From Gilliamella apicola (GTDB taxonomy: Bacteria > Pseudomonadota > Gammaproteobacteria > Enterobacterales > Orbaceae): 64,000 bases of DNA. The notes beneath the pieces were generated by a model. The model did not search any database, was not told where the DNA came from, and was given only the letters and a program-made list of their open reading frames with translations. The position numbers and the translations under genes were made by a program. The stretch covers positions 1,364,001 through 1,428,000 of the forward strand of contig NZ_CP007445.1 of assembly GCF_000599985.1 (NCBI RefSeq). Reading direction: 5' to 3'. Below are positions 9,166-17,389 of this stretch, in pieces. The stretch's first letter is position 1, and the number at the start of each line of letters is the position of its first letter.

Positions 9166-12024
9166 ATGAAAAACACGACTTACAATCCACAAGAAATTGA
9201 ACAACCTATTTATAAACATTGGGAAGAATGCGGTTATTTCAAACCCAATGGTGACAAATCTCAACCAAGTTACTGTATTGCCATTCCACCTCCGAATGTA
9301 ACCGGTAGTTTACATATGGGGCATGCATTTCAACAAACCATCATGGATGCATTAATTCGTTATCATCGTATGCAGGGTAACAATACCCTATGGCAATCGG
9401 GTACAGATCATGCTGGTATTGCTACTCAAATGGTTGTTGAACGTAAAATTGCCGCTGAGGAAAACAAAACTCGTCATGATTACGGTCGTGAAGCATTTAT
9501 TGATAAAATTTGGCAATGGAAAGCAGAGTCAGGTGGTAGTATCACTAAACAAATGCGTCGACTAGGTGATTCTGTTGATTGGGATCGCGAGCGATTCACC
9601 ATGGACGAAGGTCTATCCAATGCCGTGAAGGAAGTGTTTGTAAGATTATATCAAGAAGATTTGATTTATCGAGGAAAACGTCTAGTAAACTGGGATCCTA
9701 AACTTCGTACTGCCATATCAGATCTTGAGGTCGAAAACCGAGAAGTTAAAGGCTCAATGTGGTATTTACGCTATCCACTTGCTGATGGCGCTAAAACAGC
9801 AGAAGGTAAAGATTATTTAGTTGTTGCCACAACTCGACCAGAAACACTTTTAGGCGATACGGGGGTTGCAGTAAATCCGGAAGATCCGCGTTATAAAGAT
9901 TTAATTGGTAAACATATAATATTACCATTTGTAAATCGTTGTATTCCGATTATTGGTGATGAACATGCCGATATGACTAAAGGAACAGGTTGTGTAAAAA
10001 TCACACCAGCTCATGATTTTAATGACTATGAAGTAGGGCGTCGTCATCAATTACCGATGATCAATATTTTCACTTTTGACGGTGATATTCGTACACAAGC
10101 GGAAGTATTTGATACCAATGGCGAGGCATGCACTATTTATACGACAGAGATTCCAGAACAATTCCAAAATTTAGAACGCTTTGCAGCGCGTAAAGCCATT
10201 GTTGCTCAATGTGAAGCATTAGATATACTCGAAAAAATTGAACCACATGATCTTACTATTCCTTATGGCGATCGTGGCGGAGTGGTTATTGAACCTATGT
10301 TGACTGACCAATGGTATGTTCGTGCCAAAGTACTTGCTGAACCTGCTATTGATGCAGTAAAAAATGGTGACATCCAATTTGTACCAAAACAGTACGAAAA
10401 TATGTATTTTTCTTGGATGAATGATATTCAAGATTGGTGTATTTCTCGTCAATTATGGTGGGGGCATCGAATTCCTGCTTGGTATGACAATCAAGGTAAT
10501 GTTTATGTAGGTCGTAATGAAGCAGAAGTGCGACGTGAAAATAACCTATCTGACGACATTGAATTATCACAAGATGAAGATGTACTTGATACTTGGTTCT
10601 CATCAGCGCTATGGACATTTTCAACCTTAGGATGGCCAGAAAATACCGATGATTTAGCGACCTTTCATCCAACTAATGTATTAGTAACAGGGTTTGATAT
10701 TATTTTCTTCTGGGTGGCCAGAATGATTATGATGACGATGCACTTCATCAAAGATGAGCATGGTAAACCTCAAGTACCATTTAAAACTGTGTATGTTACA
10801 GGGTTGATTCGTGATGAAGAAGGGCAAAAAATGTCTAAATCTAAAGGTAACGTAATTGATCCTTTAGATATGATTGATGGTATTTCATTAGCTGATTTGT
10901 TAGAAAAACGTACTGGCAATATGATGCAACCACAGTTGGCTGAAAAAATTGCCAAACGGACTGAAAAGCAATTTCCAAATGGAATTGAAGCCCACGGTAC
11001 GGATGCACTACGCTTTACTTTAGCGGCACTGGCTTCAACTGGACGTGATATTAACTGGGATTTAAAACGCTTAGAGGGTTATCGTAACTTCTGTAACAAA
11101 TTATGGAATGCAAGCCGTTACGTATTAATGAATACCGAAGAACATGATTGTGGCTTTAAAGGCGGAGATTTAGATTATTCACTATCAGACAAATGGATCT
11201 TAGCGGAATTTAACCAAACCGTTAAAGCCTATCGTGAAGCATTTGATACTTATCGTTTCGATTTAGCTGCTAATATTTTATATGAGTTTACTTGGAATCA
11301 ATTTTGTGACTGGTATTTAGAACTTACTAAATCTGTATTAGCTAATGGTGAACAATCTGCACAACGTGCAGCTCGTCATACACTGGTGACAGTTTTGGAA
11401 GCATTATTGCGCCTTGCTCATCCAATTATTCCGTTTATCACTGAAGCAATTTGGCAAAATGTGAAAGGACTAATGAATATTAAAGCTGACACAATTATGC
11501 TACAACCAATGCCAGAATTTGATGAAAAATATATTAATGAAGAAGCGGTTGCTGATATTAATTGGATTAAAGATGCTGTTATTGCTGTGCGTAATATCCG
11601 TGCTGAAATGAACATTGCACCGAGTAAACCATTACAATTATTAATTCGTCAAGCTTCACCTACGGTTCATCGTATTGTAAGTGATAATATTACTTTTATT
11701 AAAACTTTGGCTAAACTTTCTGAAATTGTCTTACTTGATGAAGGTGAAAATAGTCCATTGTCTGTAACTAAATTGGTTGATGGTGCAGAGTTACTCATAC
11801 CAATGGCGGGATTAATCAATAAAGAAGATGAATTAGCTCGTCTTGAAAAAGAGATTGCTCGGATTGATAGCGAAATAACTCGTATTACAAATAAATTATC
11901 AAACGCTAGTTTTGTTGACAAAGCACCAGCCGCAGTGGTTGCTAAAGAAAAAGAAAAACAGCAAGGTTACATTGATGATAAAGCAAAACTGCAAGAGCAG
12001 TATGTAGCAATCAAGAATCTATAA
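9166..12024 (+). CDS. valS: Valine-tRNA ligase ValS
   Basis: Class I aminoacyl-tRNA synthetase that charges tRNA-Val and edits misactivated threonine. 952 residues, the same length class as E. coli ValS (951). It has the HIGH-box variant [12 protein letters not shown] (about 43-54), the CP1 editing domain (about 190-345), KMSKS within [10 protein letters not shown] (about 552-561), the anticodon-binding domain and the C-terminal coiled-coil arm (about 880-950, rich in E, K and R). In E. coli it lies just after pepA-holC; here the pan operon separates them. A bidirectional terminator follows. Confidence 0.98.
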   Translation: MKNTTYNPQEIEQPIYKHWEECGYFKPNGDKSQPSYCIAIPPPNVTGSLHMGHAFQQTIMDALIRYHRMQGNNTLWQSGTDHAGIATQMVVERKIAAEENKTRHDYGREAFIDKIWQWKAESGGSITKQMRRLGDSVDWDRERFTMDEGLSNAVKEVFVRLYQEDLIYRGKRLVNWDPKLRTAISDLEVENREVKGSMWYLRYPLADGAKTAEGKDYLVVATTRPETLLGDTGVAVNPEDPRYKDLIGKHIILPFVNRCIPIIGDEHADMTKGTGCVKITPAHDFNDYEVGRRHQLPMINIFTFDGDIRTQAEVFDTNGEACTIYTTEIPEQFQNLERFAARKAIVAQCEALDILEKIEPHDLTIPYGDRGGVVIEPMLTDQWYVRAKVLAEPAIDAVKNGDIQFVPKQYENMYFSWMNDIQDWCISRQLWWGHRIPAWYDNQGNVYVGRNEAEVRRENNLSDDIELSQDEDVLDTWFSSALWTFSTLGWPENTDDLATFHPTNVLVTGFDIIFFWVARMIMMTMHFIKDEHGKPQVPFKTVYVTGLIRDEEGQKMSKSKGNVIDPLDMIDGISLADLLEKRTGNMMQPQLAEKIAKRTEKQFPNGIEAHGTDALRFTLAALASTGRDINWDLKRLEGYRNFCNKLWNASRYVLMNTEEHDCGFKGGDLDYSLSDKWILAEFNQTVKAYREAFDTYRFDLAANILYEFTWNQFCDWYLELTKSVLANGEQSAQRAARHTLVTVLEALLRLAHPIIPFITEAIWQNVKGLMNIKADTIMLQPMPEFDEKYINEEAVADINWIKDAVIAVRNIRAEMNIAPSKPLQLLIRQASPTVHRIVSDNITFIKTLAKLSEIVLLDEGENSPLSVTKLVDGAELLIPMAGLINKEDELARLEKEIARIDSEITRITNKLSNASFVDKAPAAVVAKEKEKQQGYIDDKAKLQEQYVAIKNL

Positions 12025-12035
12025 GATTGATATAT

Positions 12036-12075
12036 AAAATCTCTCGTTAATTTTATTAGCGAGAGATTTTTTTAT
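12036..12075. terminator. Bidirectional terminator valS / ompW
   Basis: Perfect 11-bp stem AAAATCTCTCG/CGAGAGATTTT (12036-12046, 12060-12070), 13-base loop. A T-run follows on the plus strand, and the A-run on the left arm serves ompW read from the minus strand. Confidence 0.85.
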
Positions 12076-12086
12076 TCAGCAAAAGT

Positions 12087-12758
12087 CTAGAATTTATAAC
12101 CTACACCAATCATTGCAACCCATGGGTCTAACTTATAATTAGCCGTTACTTTAGTGTTTCCTAAATGCGTTGTTGCTTTAGTTTCAATATTTATATAACG
12201 TAACTGTGCATTTAAGAGCCAATTTTCATTAATGGAATAGTCAGCACCAATTTGTGCAGCTAAGCCCCAAGAACTGTCTAAATCTAAACCATGGAATCCT
12301 GCTTTTTTAGCCTCACCGCTAAGTTTTTCATCAAAGAAGAATGTATAGTTCACCCCAACACCAACATACGGTTGAAATTCAAATTTCGAATCAAGTGGAT
12401 ACCAAACAGCACTTAATGTAGGTGGTAAATGTTTAATTTTACCAAGATGAGCGCCAGCCAAACCAGTTGAATTACCACCGCCGAGTTTAACTTGATGACT
12501 AAATGGTGTTGCACCTAACAGCTCTATACCAATATTATCCGTTATCATATATTGAAAATTGAGACCAAGTTGAGTTTCATTATCGGCTTTGGCTCTTAAA
12601 TCACTTTTTGCTCCACCAACTTTTACATGATCACTTTTATCTTTTGGATGAACATATACAGGCCCACCACGAACTATTATTTCATTCGCTTGATGTGCAT
12701 AAGCCATTGAACTAGCTAACCCCATTGAAATAAGCATTGCAACTGATGATATCTTCAT
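12087..12758 (-). CDS. ompW: OmpW family outer-membrane protein
   Basis: Small eight-stranded outer-membrane beta-barrel thought to pass hydrophobic small molecules. 223 residues. A signal peptide of about 21 residues ends at MAYA-HQ. The family features are a barrel with alternating hydrophobic strands, the LPPTLSAVWYPL-like segment (about residue 111) and the terminal aromatic VGYKF, the beta-barrel assembly signal. A TTTTGCC-type region precedes it, and GGAGG lies about 10 bases before the ATG. It lies just outside the tRNA-Lys integration site. Confidence 0.9.
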   Translation of the reverse strand: MKISSVAMLISMGLASSMAYAHQANEIIVRGGPVYVHPKDKSDHVKVGGAKSDLRAKADNETQLGLNFQYMITDNIGIELLGATPFSHQVKLGGGNSTGLAGAHLGKIKHLPPTLSAVWYPLDSKFEFQPYVGVGVNYTFFFDEKLSGEAKKAGFHGLDLDSSWGLAAQIGADYSINENWLLNAQLRYINIETKATTHLGNTKVTANYKLDPWVAMIGVGYKF

Positions 12759-12981
12759 TTTTTGCCTCCTGATTTTACCTTATAACCTATAATTGAATGA
12801 TTATTGAATATGACGTTAATTAATTTTTATTAACTAATTGTCCATTCATACTTTTGTTGATGTTATATTAAGCTAATTAAAGAATTTGTAGGATGATTAT
12901 AACTCATTTAATTTTTTAATAATATCACAAAAAATTTGATAAATCTGAGATATAGGTCAAAATTAATATAAAATATAAAGC

Positions 12982-13010
12982 TTGCATTAACCTTATAGCT
13001 TAGATACAAT
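12982..13010 (+). promoter_or_regulatory. Promoter of tRNA-Lys
   Basis: TTGCAT at 12982-12987, 17-bp spacer, TACAAT at 13005-13010, 18 bases before the mature tRNA 5' end. Confidence 0.65.
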
Positions 13011-13027
13011 ATAGGAAATATTTTAGT

Positions 13028-13103
13028 GGGTTGTTAGCTCAGTCGGTAGAGCAGTTGACTCTTAATCAATTTGTCGCGGGTTCGATCCCCTCACAACCCA
13101 CCA
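13028..13103 (+). tRNA. tRNA-Lys (anticodon CTT)
   Basis: 76 bases including encoded CCA. The acceptor stem GGGTTGT/ACAACCC is perfect, the anticodon stem GTTGA/TCAAT encloses CTCTTAA with anticodon CTT, and the T-loop is TTCGATC. The T-stem reads GCGGG against CCCTC, leaving one C-U mismatch. The 3' end from 13081 is the left attachment site of the integrated element. Confidence 0.93.
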
Positions 13104-13105
13104 TT
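13081..13105 (+). repeat. attL, left attachment core
   Basis: 25-base segment forming the T-loop to CCA end of tRNA-Lys. It matches 27631-27655 at 24 of 25 positions (C at 13087 against T at 27637), after which similarity stops. Confidence 0.9.
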
Positions 13106-13215
13106 CATTAATCCATCCAAATTCAAAAACGTTCAAAAAACCTTTATATAACAAGCTTTCTAACTAATTTACTGTTTATCTAAGTTCAAGAAGATTTAGC
13201 GAAATTCAAACTTTT

Positions 13216-13235
13216 ATGTTATATATTATGTTATA
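13216..13235 (+). repeat. Probable arm-type integrase site, left
   Basis: ATGTTATATATTATGTTATA: two ATGTTATA units 12 bases apart. The same 20 bases with one change occur at 27556-27575 just inside attR in the same orientation. The position between attL and the integrase gene fits an arm site for the integrase's N-terminal domain. Confidence 0.5.
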
Positions 13236-13264
13236 CGCTCAAATATAACTTAAATTCGTATAAC

Positions 13265-14497
13265 ATGGCAAAGATTATAAAACCTCTAAATGATACTCAA
13301 ATCAAGTCAGCCAAGCCAAAGGGAAAGGATTTTACTTTATCAGATGGCAACGGTTTATATTTATTAATTAAATCTAATGGTTCTAAAATTTGGCGATTTA
13401 ATTATATTAGTCCTGATTCAAAAAAACGCACATTAGTTAGCTTTGGAAGCTATCCAGAAATCACATTATTTAACGCAAGACAAAAAAGAGATGAATATCG
13501 TTCTTTAGTATCTCAAGGAGTAGATCCACAACAGCATAAACAATCTATACAAAACCAATCAAAAAAAGAGAAAGATAATACATTTTATAAAGTGGCTGAA
13601 AGATGGCTTGAGCAACAGAACTCAAGAGATATCACTAGTGGAACAATTAGGCGAATAAAAAATTCATTTGTTAATTATATTTATCCTAGCCTTGGCGATA
13701 TACCCATCTCACAGCTAAAAGCAAAAGATTTTATTGAAGCTTTAAAACCTCTTGAATGTGCCGGTAAACTAGATACAGTTAAGAGGATATCACAACGAAT
13801 TAATAGAGTAATGACTTATGCTGTTAACAATGATCTGATTGAATATAATCCAGCTGGTAAAATAGGAGCTGTGTTTAAAGTTGCCCATAAGCAAAATATG
13901 CCCTCTTTACCACCTTCAGAGTTACCAAGAATAATGAAAGCCATTTCTTTGGCTAGTATTGAATTACAAACAAGATGCTTGATTGAGTGGCAACTACTTA
14001 CCATAACAAGACCAATTGAGGCAGTATCTGCATTATGGAGCGAAATAGACCTAAAAAATGAATTATGGACGATACCAGCAGACAAAATGAAAATGAGAAG
14101 AGATCATACTATCCCACTAAATAAACAGGCGATAAGGATAATTGAGATTATGAAGCCTATTAGCGGTCATGGTGAACATGTTTTTCCAACATTAAAAGCA
14201 CCTTTCAATAAACATATGAATAAAGAAACAGTCAATACAGCATTAAAACGAATGGGCTTTAAAGGTGAGTTAGTTGCTCATGGCTTTAGATCATTAGCAT
14301 CTACAGCATTAAATGAACATGGCTTTGATTATGATTTAATTGAAGTCTCGCTTGCCCACGTCGATAGGAATGCAGTAAGAGCAATTTACAATAGAGCAAC
14401 CTATTTAGATAAACGCCGTGACATGATGCAATGGTGGGGTGATTTTGTAGAGCAAGCTAGCCAAGGAAATTTATCACTGTCAGCAGCTCAAAAATGA
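13265..14497 (+). CDS. int: P4-type tyrosine integrase
   Basis: Catalyses integration and excision at tRNA-Lys. 410 residues with three parts: an N-terminal arm-DNA-binding domain (DUF4102 type, about 5-85, including SDGNGLYLLIKSNGSKIW-like strands), a SAM-like core-binding domain (about 100-190) and the catalytic domain. Catalytic residues visible are the first Arg in TRPIEA (about 243), HGFR (about 339-342) and the Tyr in AIYNRATY (about 373). It lies 162 bases from the tRNA and reads away from it, as usual for P4/CP4-type islands. A terminator follows. Confidence 0.95.
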   Translation: MAKIIKPLNDTQIKSAKPKGKDFTLSDGNGLYLLIKSNGSKIWRFNYISPDSKKRTLVSFGSYPEITLFNARQKRDEYRSLVSQGVDPQQHKQSIQNQSKKEKDNTFYKVAERWLEQQNSRDITSGTIRRIKNSFVNYIYPSLGDIPISQLKAKDFIEALKPLECAGKLDTVKRISQRINRVMTYAVNNDLIEYNPAGKIGAVFKVAHKQNMPSLPPSELPRIMKAISLASIELQTRCLIEWQLLTITRPIEAVSALWSEIDLKNELWTIPADKMKMRRDHTIPLNKQAIRIIEIMKPISGHGEHVFPTLKAPFNKHMNKETVNTALKRMGFKGELVAHGFRSLASTALNEHGFDYDLIEVSLAHVDRNAVRAIYNRATYLDKRRDMMQWWGDFVEQASQGNLSLSAAQK

Positions 14498-14531
14498 GCC
14501 TCTTGATTTTATTCATAGAACCAGATTTAAG

Positions 14532-14554
14532 CCAGTCAATTAGACTGGTTTTTT
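14532..14554 (+). terminator. Terminator after the integrase gene
   Basis: Perfect CCAGTC/GACTGG stem (14532-14537, 14543-14548), loop AATTA, then six T. Confidence 0.85.
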
Positions 14555-14805
14555 ATTACCTATTATTTAATAAATACTTTATATATATATTTTAATAACA
14601 CTAACAACACTAATAACATAATATAATTGATTTATATATATTTTTTTAAGTGTTATTAAAAGAAAGTAATAACATATATAACATTAAAACATGTCATTAG
14701 GTCGGATTTCAAATCCGTGCTGATTTCTAAATAAGAGCCTTTCCTTTGGCTAGCTAAATACCACCATTTAGTGGGATTTAGGTTAATGTTTTTTTATACA
14801 GTATA
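14555..14805. repeat. Repeat-rich control region (possible origin)
   Basis: No gene is seen. It contains a 19-base motif at 14598-14616 whose exact reverse complement lies near attR (27435-27453); a 13-bp inverted repeat pair TTTTAATAACACT (14590-14602) and its complement (14649-14661); a 20-base palindromic repeat at 14698-14717 shared with the primase gene; and a hairpin at 14754-14781. Clustered repeats between integrase and regulatory genes could be a replication origin or an excisionase binding region; no function is proven. Confidence 0.4.
14698..14717 (+). repeat. 20-base palindromic repeat, copy 1
   Basis: TAGGTCGGATTTCAAATCCG, containing a 7-bp perfect hairpin around a single C. The exact reverse complement lies at 18321-18340 inside the primase gene. 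It is a REP-like unit. Confidence 0.7.
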
Positions 14806-14814
14806 TGATATAAT
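14806..14814 (+). promoter_or_regulatory. Extended -10 promoter of the satellite leader
   Basis: TGATATAAT gives an extended -10 (TGnTATAAT) with a perfect hexamer. No good -35 is seen, which is normal for this class. Predicted start is near 14821, upstream of a structured leader. Confidence 0.6.
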
Positions 14815-14820
14815 AATGCT

Positions 14821-14931
14821 CAATAATGTTTAACTGACTAAATTAGTTACGTCTAGGGTAGCTCCTGAACATTCGTAACCCTAACGAATTGGCGTAACTT
14901 CTTCATTAGGGTTATTGTTTGAGGGAGACGA
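14821..14931 (+). ncRNA. Structured leader RNA, P4-CI/C4-like antisense immunity candidate
   Basis: The leader can form AGTTACG(14845-14851)/CGTAACT(14893-14899) enclosing ATTCGT(14871-14876)/ACGAAT(14884-14889). The loop sequence ACCCTA (14878-14883) can pair with TAGGGT upstream (14854-14859) or with TAGGGT downstream (14907-14912; extended arm TTAGGGTTA 14906-14914). One internal segment matched to two flanking targets is the seqA-seqB-seqC logic of the phage P4 CI RNA and of C4 antisense RNAs. Pairings are read from sequence; the regulatory role is inferred from the P4-like context. Confidence 0.5.
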
Positions 14932-15792
14932 ATGGCATTACCAGCATTAGAGTATTGTAATTTAACTAGAGCTAGTCGGTTATTAGGATGTGAAATTGAT
15001 GATTTAATTCACTGGTGGTTAATCGGAACTATAGAATTACATATATGCTTGGATGGCAAAAAATCTATTTTGGTTGGACAAAACAAAAGTGATAAACCTT
15101 TACCTATTGCTGAGGCTTTTGAAAAAATGTTTAAGGAAACGGGAGATATCACATCATCTAAATTATCAAAATTATACAAGATGAAATCATTTGATTATAG
15201 TAGATATCCTTCAAATCGCTGTTATCATTGTATTGCATATGGTTTGTGGAAAGTTTTGCCTAGCTCAGTTACCAGAGAATTGAAAGAAAGAAAAATAAGA
15301 TTAATTTCTGAATATCATTTTAAAAATAGTGAAAGAAAAGAGGGTGTAGCTCTCTTATCCCATGATGTTGATAATTTTTATTTAATATTCGACGAAATTG
15401 ATACAGAGGAAGGACTCGAAATAAATGTCGAAGATTTAATCATTACAAAAAGACATATTGATCGCTTGAATCCCGAAATAAATAAAAATTCACAAAATTT
15501 ACCTAATTGGATAAAACAAGATGAATTTGACGATAAACCTAATAATACCGATGAAAAAACGATACCATTAACTATAATGGCTGAAAAACAAGAAAGAATA
15601 CAGAATCCTGAAAGAATATTATGGCAAATTTATTTAAAAGAGCACTTTACTCTTATGTGGAATAATTCAAATTCGACAACATTAACAAACGAATTAAATT
15701 TTCTTGCTTCCAAGCATGGTTTTGGTGAAAAAATTTTTAATGAAAAAACAGTTTCAGGATGGATAAGTAGGTATAGTCTTAATAAGAGATAA
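14932..15792 (+). CDS. Unknown satellite protein, possible DNA-binding
   Basis: 286 residues, not recognised. The N-terminus (about residues 8-40; LTRASRLLGCEIDDLIHWW) looks like a MerR/AlpA-style helix-turn-helix in which a short helix recognises a site and a Trp pair packs the wing. The middle is acidic and lysine-rich. The C-terminal 55 residues (about 230-286) form a predicted helical block ending KTVSGWISRYSLNKR, again like a small DNA-binding helix pair. GAGGGAG lies five bases before the ATG. It is the first gene after the structured leader, so its expression is probably what the leader controls. Confidence 0.7.
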   Translation: MALPALEYCNLTRASRLLGCEIDDLIHWWLIGTIELHICLDGKKSILVGQNKSDKPLPIAEAFEKMFKETGDITSSKLSKLYKMKSFDYSRYPSNRCYHCIAYGLWKVLPSSVTRELKERKIRLISEYHFKNSERKEGVALLSHDVDNFYLIFDEIDTEEGLEINVEDLIITKRHIDRLNPEINKNSQNLPNWIKQDEFDDKPNNTDEKTIPLTIMAEKQERIQNPERILWQIYLKEHFTLMWNNSNSTTLTNELNFLASKHGFGEKIFNEKTVSGWISRYSLNKR

Positions 15793-15846
15793 ATAGTCTT
15801 ATTAAGAGTTTATCTATTTGAAATAAAAAGATTTAAATTCTAAACT

Positions 15847-15881
15847 CCTCATTAAGTTAAACACAAACGAACTTAATGAGG
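15847..15881 (+). promoter_or_regulatory. Hairpin sequestering the alpA ribosome-binding site
   Basis: Perfect 12-bp inverted repeat CCTCATTAAGTT/AACTTAATGAGG (15847-15858, 15870-15881) with an 11-base loop. The right arm contains the GAGG Shine-Dalgarno of the ATG at 15888, so folding would block translation. Confidence 0.6.
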
Positions 15882-15887
15882 TAAACA

Positions 15888-16067
15888 ATGCAATTAAACA
15901 CTCCAAAATACTATTCTCTTGATGAACTGGCGTTAATCTTAGGCTGTGCTAAGAACACATTACGCTATGACCCAAACTTCCCAAAAGGTTTAAAAGTAGG
16001 TAAACGTCGTGTCGTTTATGATATGGCTGAGGTTAAAACCTACTTAGAAAGCAACCGAGTACAGTAG
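15888..16067 (+). CDS. AlpA/excisionase-like small DNA-binding protein
   Basis: 59 residues. It begins MQLNTPKYYSLDELALILG and has the helix-turn-helix typical of MerR-like excisionases and AlpA proteins: SLDELALILGCAKNTLR, a basic KVGKRRVVYD wing and a final helix MAEVKTYLES. The Shine-Dalgarno GAGG lies six bases before the ATG, inside a hairpin. Such proteins in P4-like islands act as excisionase and as activator of integrase or replication genes. It is followed 10 bases later by a second AlpA-like gene. Confidence 0.8.
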   Translation: MQLNTPKYYSLDELALILGCAKNTLRYDPNFPKGLKVGKRRVVYDMAEVKTYLESNRVQ

Positions 16068-16077
16068 GAGGCTTTCA

Positions 16078-16365
16078 ATGTCATATTCAATCACACCTGA
16101 ACAACACAAAGCCATTAGGGATAAATACGGTATCCAATATGATCGCCTTGTTCGTGAAAATGAGAGATACAAAATTACTAGTATCGCCCGTTCAACAGCA
16201 TGGCAACTTGAGAAAGACGGTAAATATCCATTAAGAAAATCATTAGGTGCTAACTCATGCGGTTGGTCATTAGTGGAATTACTTCACTGGATCGACAATC
16301 CGCCAACAGTTGAAAAGATAAATCAACCGACTAAACGCCGAGGGTTTGCTAATGGGAGCTACTAA
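16078..16365 (+). CDS. AlpA family phage regulatory protein
   Basis: 95 residues. After an N-terminal extension (1-30) comes an AlpA-type domain: YKITSIARSTAWQLEKDGKYP, then LRKSLGANSCGWSLVELLHWI, where a helix-turn-helix is followed by a G-W wing. GGAGG lies 7 bases upstream of ATG. AlpA proteins of P4-like elements regulate excision and integrase transcription. Two consecutive AlpA-like genes suggest that one is the excisionase and the other a transcription regulator; which is which cannot be told. Confidence 0.75.
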   Translation: MSYSITPEQHKAIRDKYGIQYDRLVRENERYKITSIARSTAWQLEKDGKYPLRKSLGANSCGWSLVELLHWIDNPPTVEKINQPTKRRGFANGSY

Positions 16366-16366
16366 G

Positions 16367-16891
16367 ATGATTGTTAAACAAGATGAATTGAGTGTAATTA
16401 AATTTGATGGCATCGATGTAAGAATCATTACTCATTTGGGTGAACCTTGGTTTATTGCTAACGATGTGTGTTTGGCGTTAGAGCATAGCAATCCAACCAA
16501 AGCAATTAAATCATTAAATAGCCTTGAATTAATGACCCTAACTTTAAGTTATAGTCATTCAGGCAAAAGAGGCGGGGCAAGAAAATTGTTAGCTGTATCT
16601 GAATCAGGATTTTACAAGTTGATCGCTAGAAGCAGAAAAGCAATTCAACAAGGAACATTTGCTTATCGATTTAGTAACTGGGTATTTGGTGAAGTTATTC
16701 CAGCAATTCGCAAAACTGGTGCTTATGGTGTGCCTTGGGCTTTCTTGAATGATCATGCTAAACGTGAAAAAGAATATCTTATTGAATCAAGCAAAAGAGG
16801 ACGTAATTTAGAAGCTTGTAAAAAATGGAAAGCTAATTTGATAGCAGAAGAGCAAGCACTATGGAAAAAATATCAACCAGAATTGATTTAA
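16367..16891 (+). CDS. BRO-N domain protein, antirepressor-like
   Basis: 174 residues with an N-terminal BRO domain (about 1-110): VIKFDGIDVRIITHLGEPWF, NDVCLALEHSNP, the LLAVSESGFYKLIARSRK block and VFGEVIPAIRKTG. A short lysine-rich C-terminal helical tail follows. BRO-N proteins bind DNA and act in phages as antirepressors or transcription modulators. The start is set at 16367 because GGGAG lies 8 bases upstream and the preceding gene stops at 16365; an in-frame TTG at 16346 and ATG at 16352 lack better sites. Confidence 0.85.
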   Translation: MIVKQDELSVIKFDGIDVRIITHLGEPWFIANDVCLALEHSNPTKAIKSLNSLELMTLTLSYSHSGKRGGARKLLAVSESGFYKLIARSRKAIQQGTFAYRFSNWVFGEVIPAIRKTGAYGVPWAFLNDHAKREKEYLIESSKRGRNLEACKKWKANLIAEEQALWKKYQPELI

Positions 16892-17082
16892 TAAAAAAGG
16901 CAACTTATCACAGTTGCCCATATTCAATCACTAAAATCAATTAATTAAGGTATATTAATGTCAATAGAACTAATCAAAAGCATTGAACTTGTGCCAAAGC
17001 GTAACACGTTTAAAGCACGTTCTTATAATAACGCAGTGTTAAAAAAATGGGTAGATTTCGGAAGCGTTCGAGAGCATTTTAG

Positions 17083-17256
17083 TTATGCTTTTGGAGTGAT
17101 TCCTCTTGATTGCAATTCTTTTCTTAAAACTCTTTTTATCCAAGTTGCTAAATTTGTATCGCCATCTTTTGCAGCTTCTTCTTCTAGTTGTTGCCTAAAT
17201 TCTTCAGTTAACCGCATTTGGTATTGTGGTGATCTTTTTCCCTTTGGTGTTGACAT
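17083..17256 (-). CDS. Small ribbon-helix-helix (Arc-like) repressor
   Basis: 57 residues, the only minus-strand gene in the control region. The protein starts MSTPKGKRSPQYQMRLTEEF; the beta strand QYQMRL is followed by two helices (EEFRQQLEEEAAKDG and LATWIKRVLRKELQ), the Arc/MetJ layout also seen in YlcI/YnfO-type phage proteins. It is transcribed away from a pair of 13-bp repeats that could be its operators and is divergent from the downstream small-gene operon. It probably represses that operon and its own gene. A plus-strand reading frame over the same bases is a shadow. Confidence 0.75.
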   Translation of the reverse strand: MSTPKGKRSPQYQMRLTEEFRQQLEEEAAKDGDTNLATWIKRVLRKELQSRGITPKA

Positions 17257-17284
17257 GGTACTTACCCTATATTATTATAATTAC

Positions 17285-17315
17285 ATGGTAACGACCATTA
17301 TAATGGTAACGACCA
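17285..17315 (+). promoter_or_regulatory. Tandem operator-like repeats
   Basis: ATGGTAACGACCA occurs exactly twice (17285-17297 and 17303-17315), 18 bp apart; each has TGGT-4-ACCA dyad symmetry. A partial copy, TGGTACTTACC, lies over the start codon of the ribbon-helix-helix gene (17256-17266). Spacing and symmetry fit cooperative ribbon-helix-helix binding. Confidence 0.6.
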
Positions 17316-17389
17316 AAAAAGCAATCCCTCGAAGTGGTGGAACACTATCGAGGGATCTAACCACAATAACATTAAATGAGGTAATGATT

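Noticed and set aside
12930-12960. Possible FNR site upstream of ompW (TTGATAAATCTGAG)
   Set aside because: Only the left half matches the consensus; too weak to report as a site.
14754-14797. Hairpin followed by T-rich run upstream of the leader promoter, as a terminator
   Set aside because: The T-run begins about 8 bases after the stem, too far for a standard terminator; kept only as part of the control-region description.
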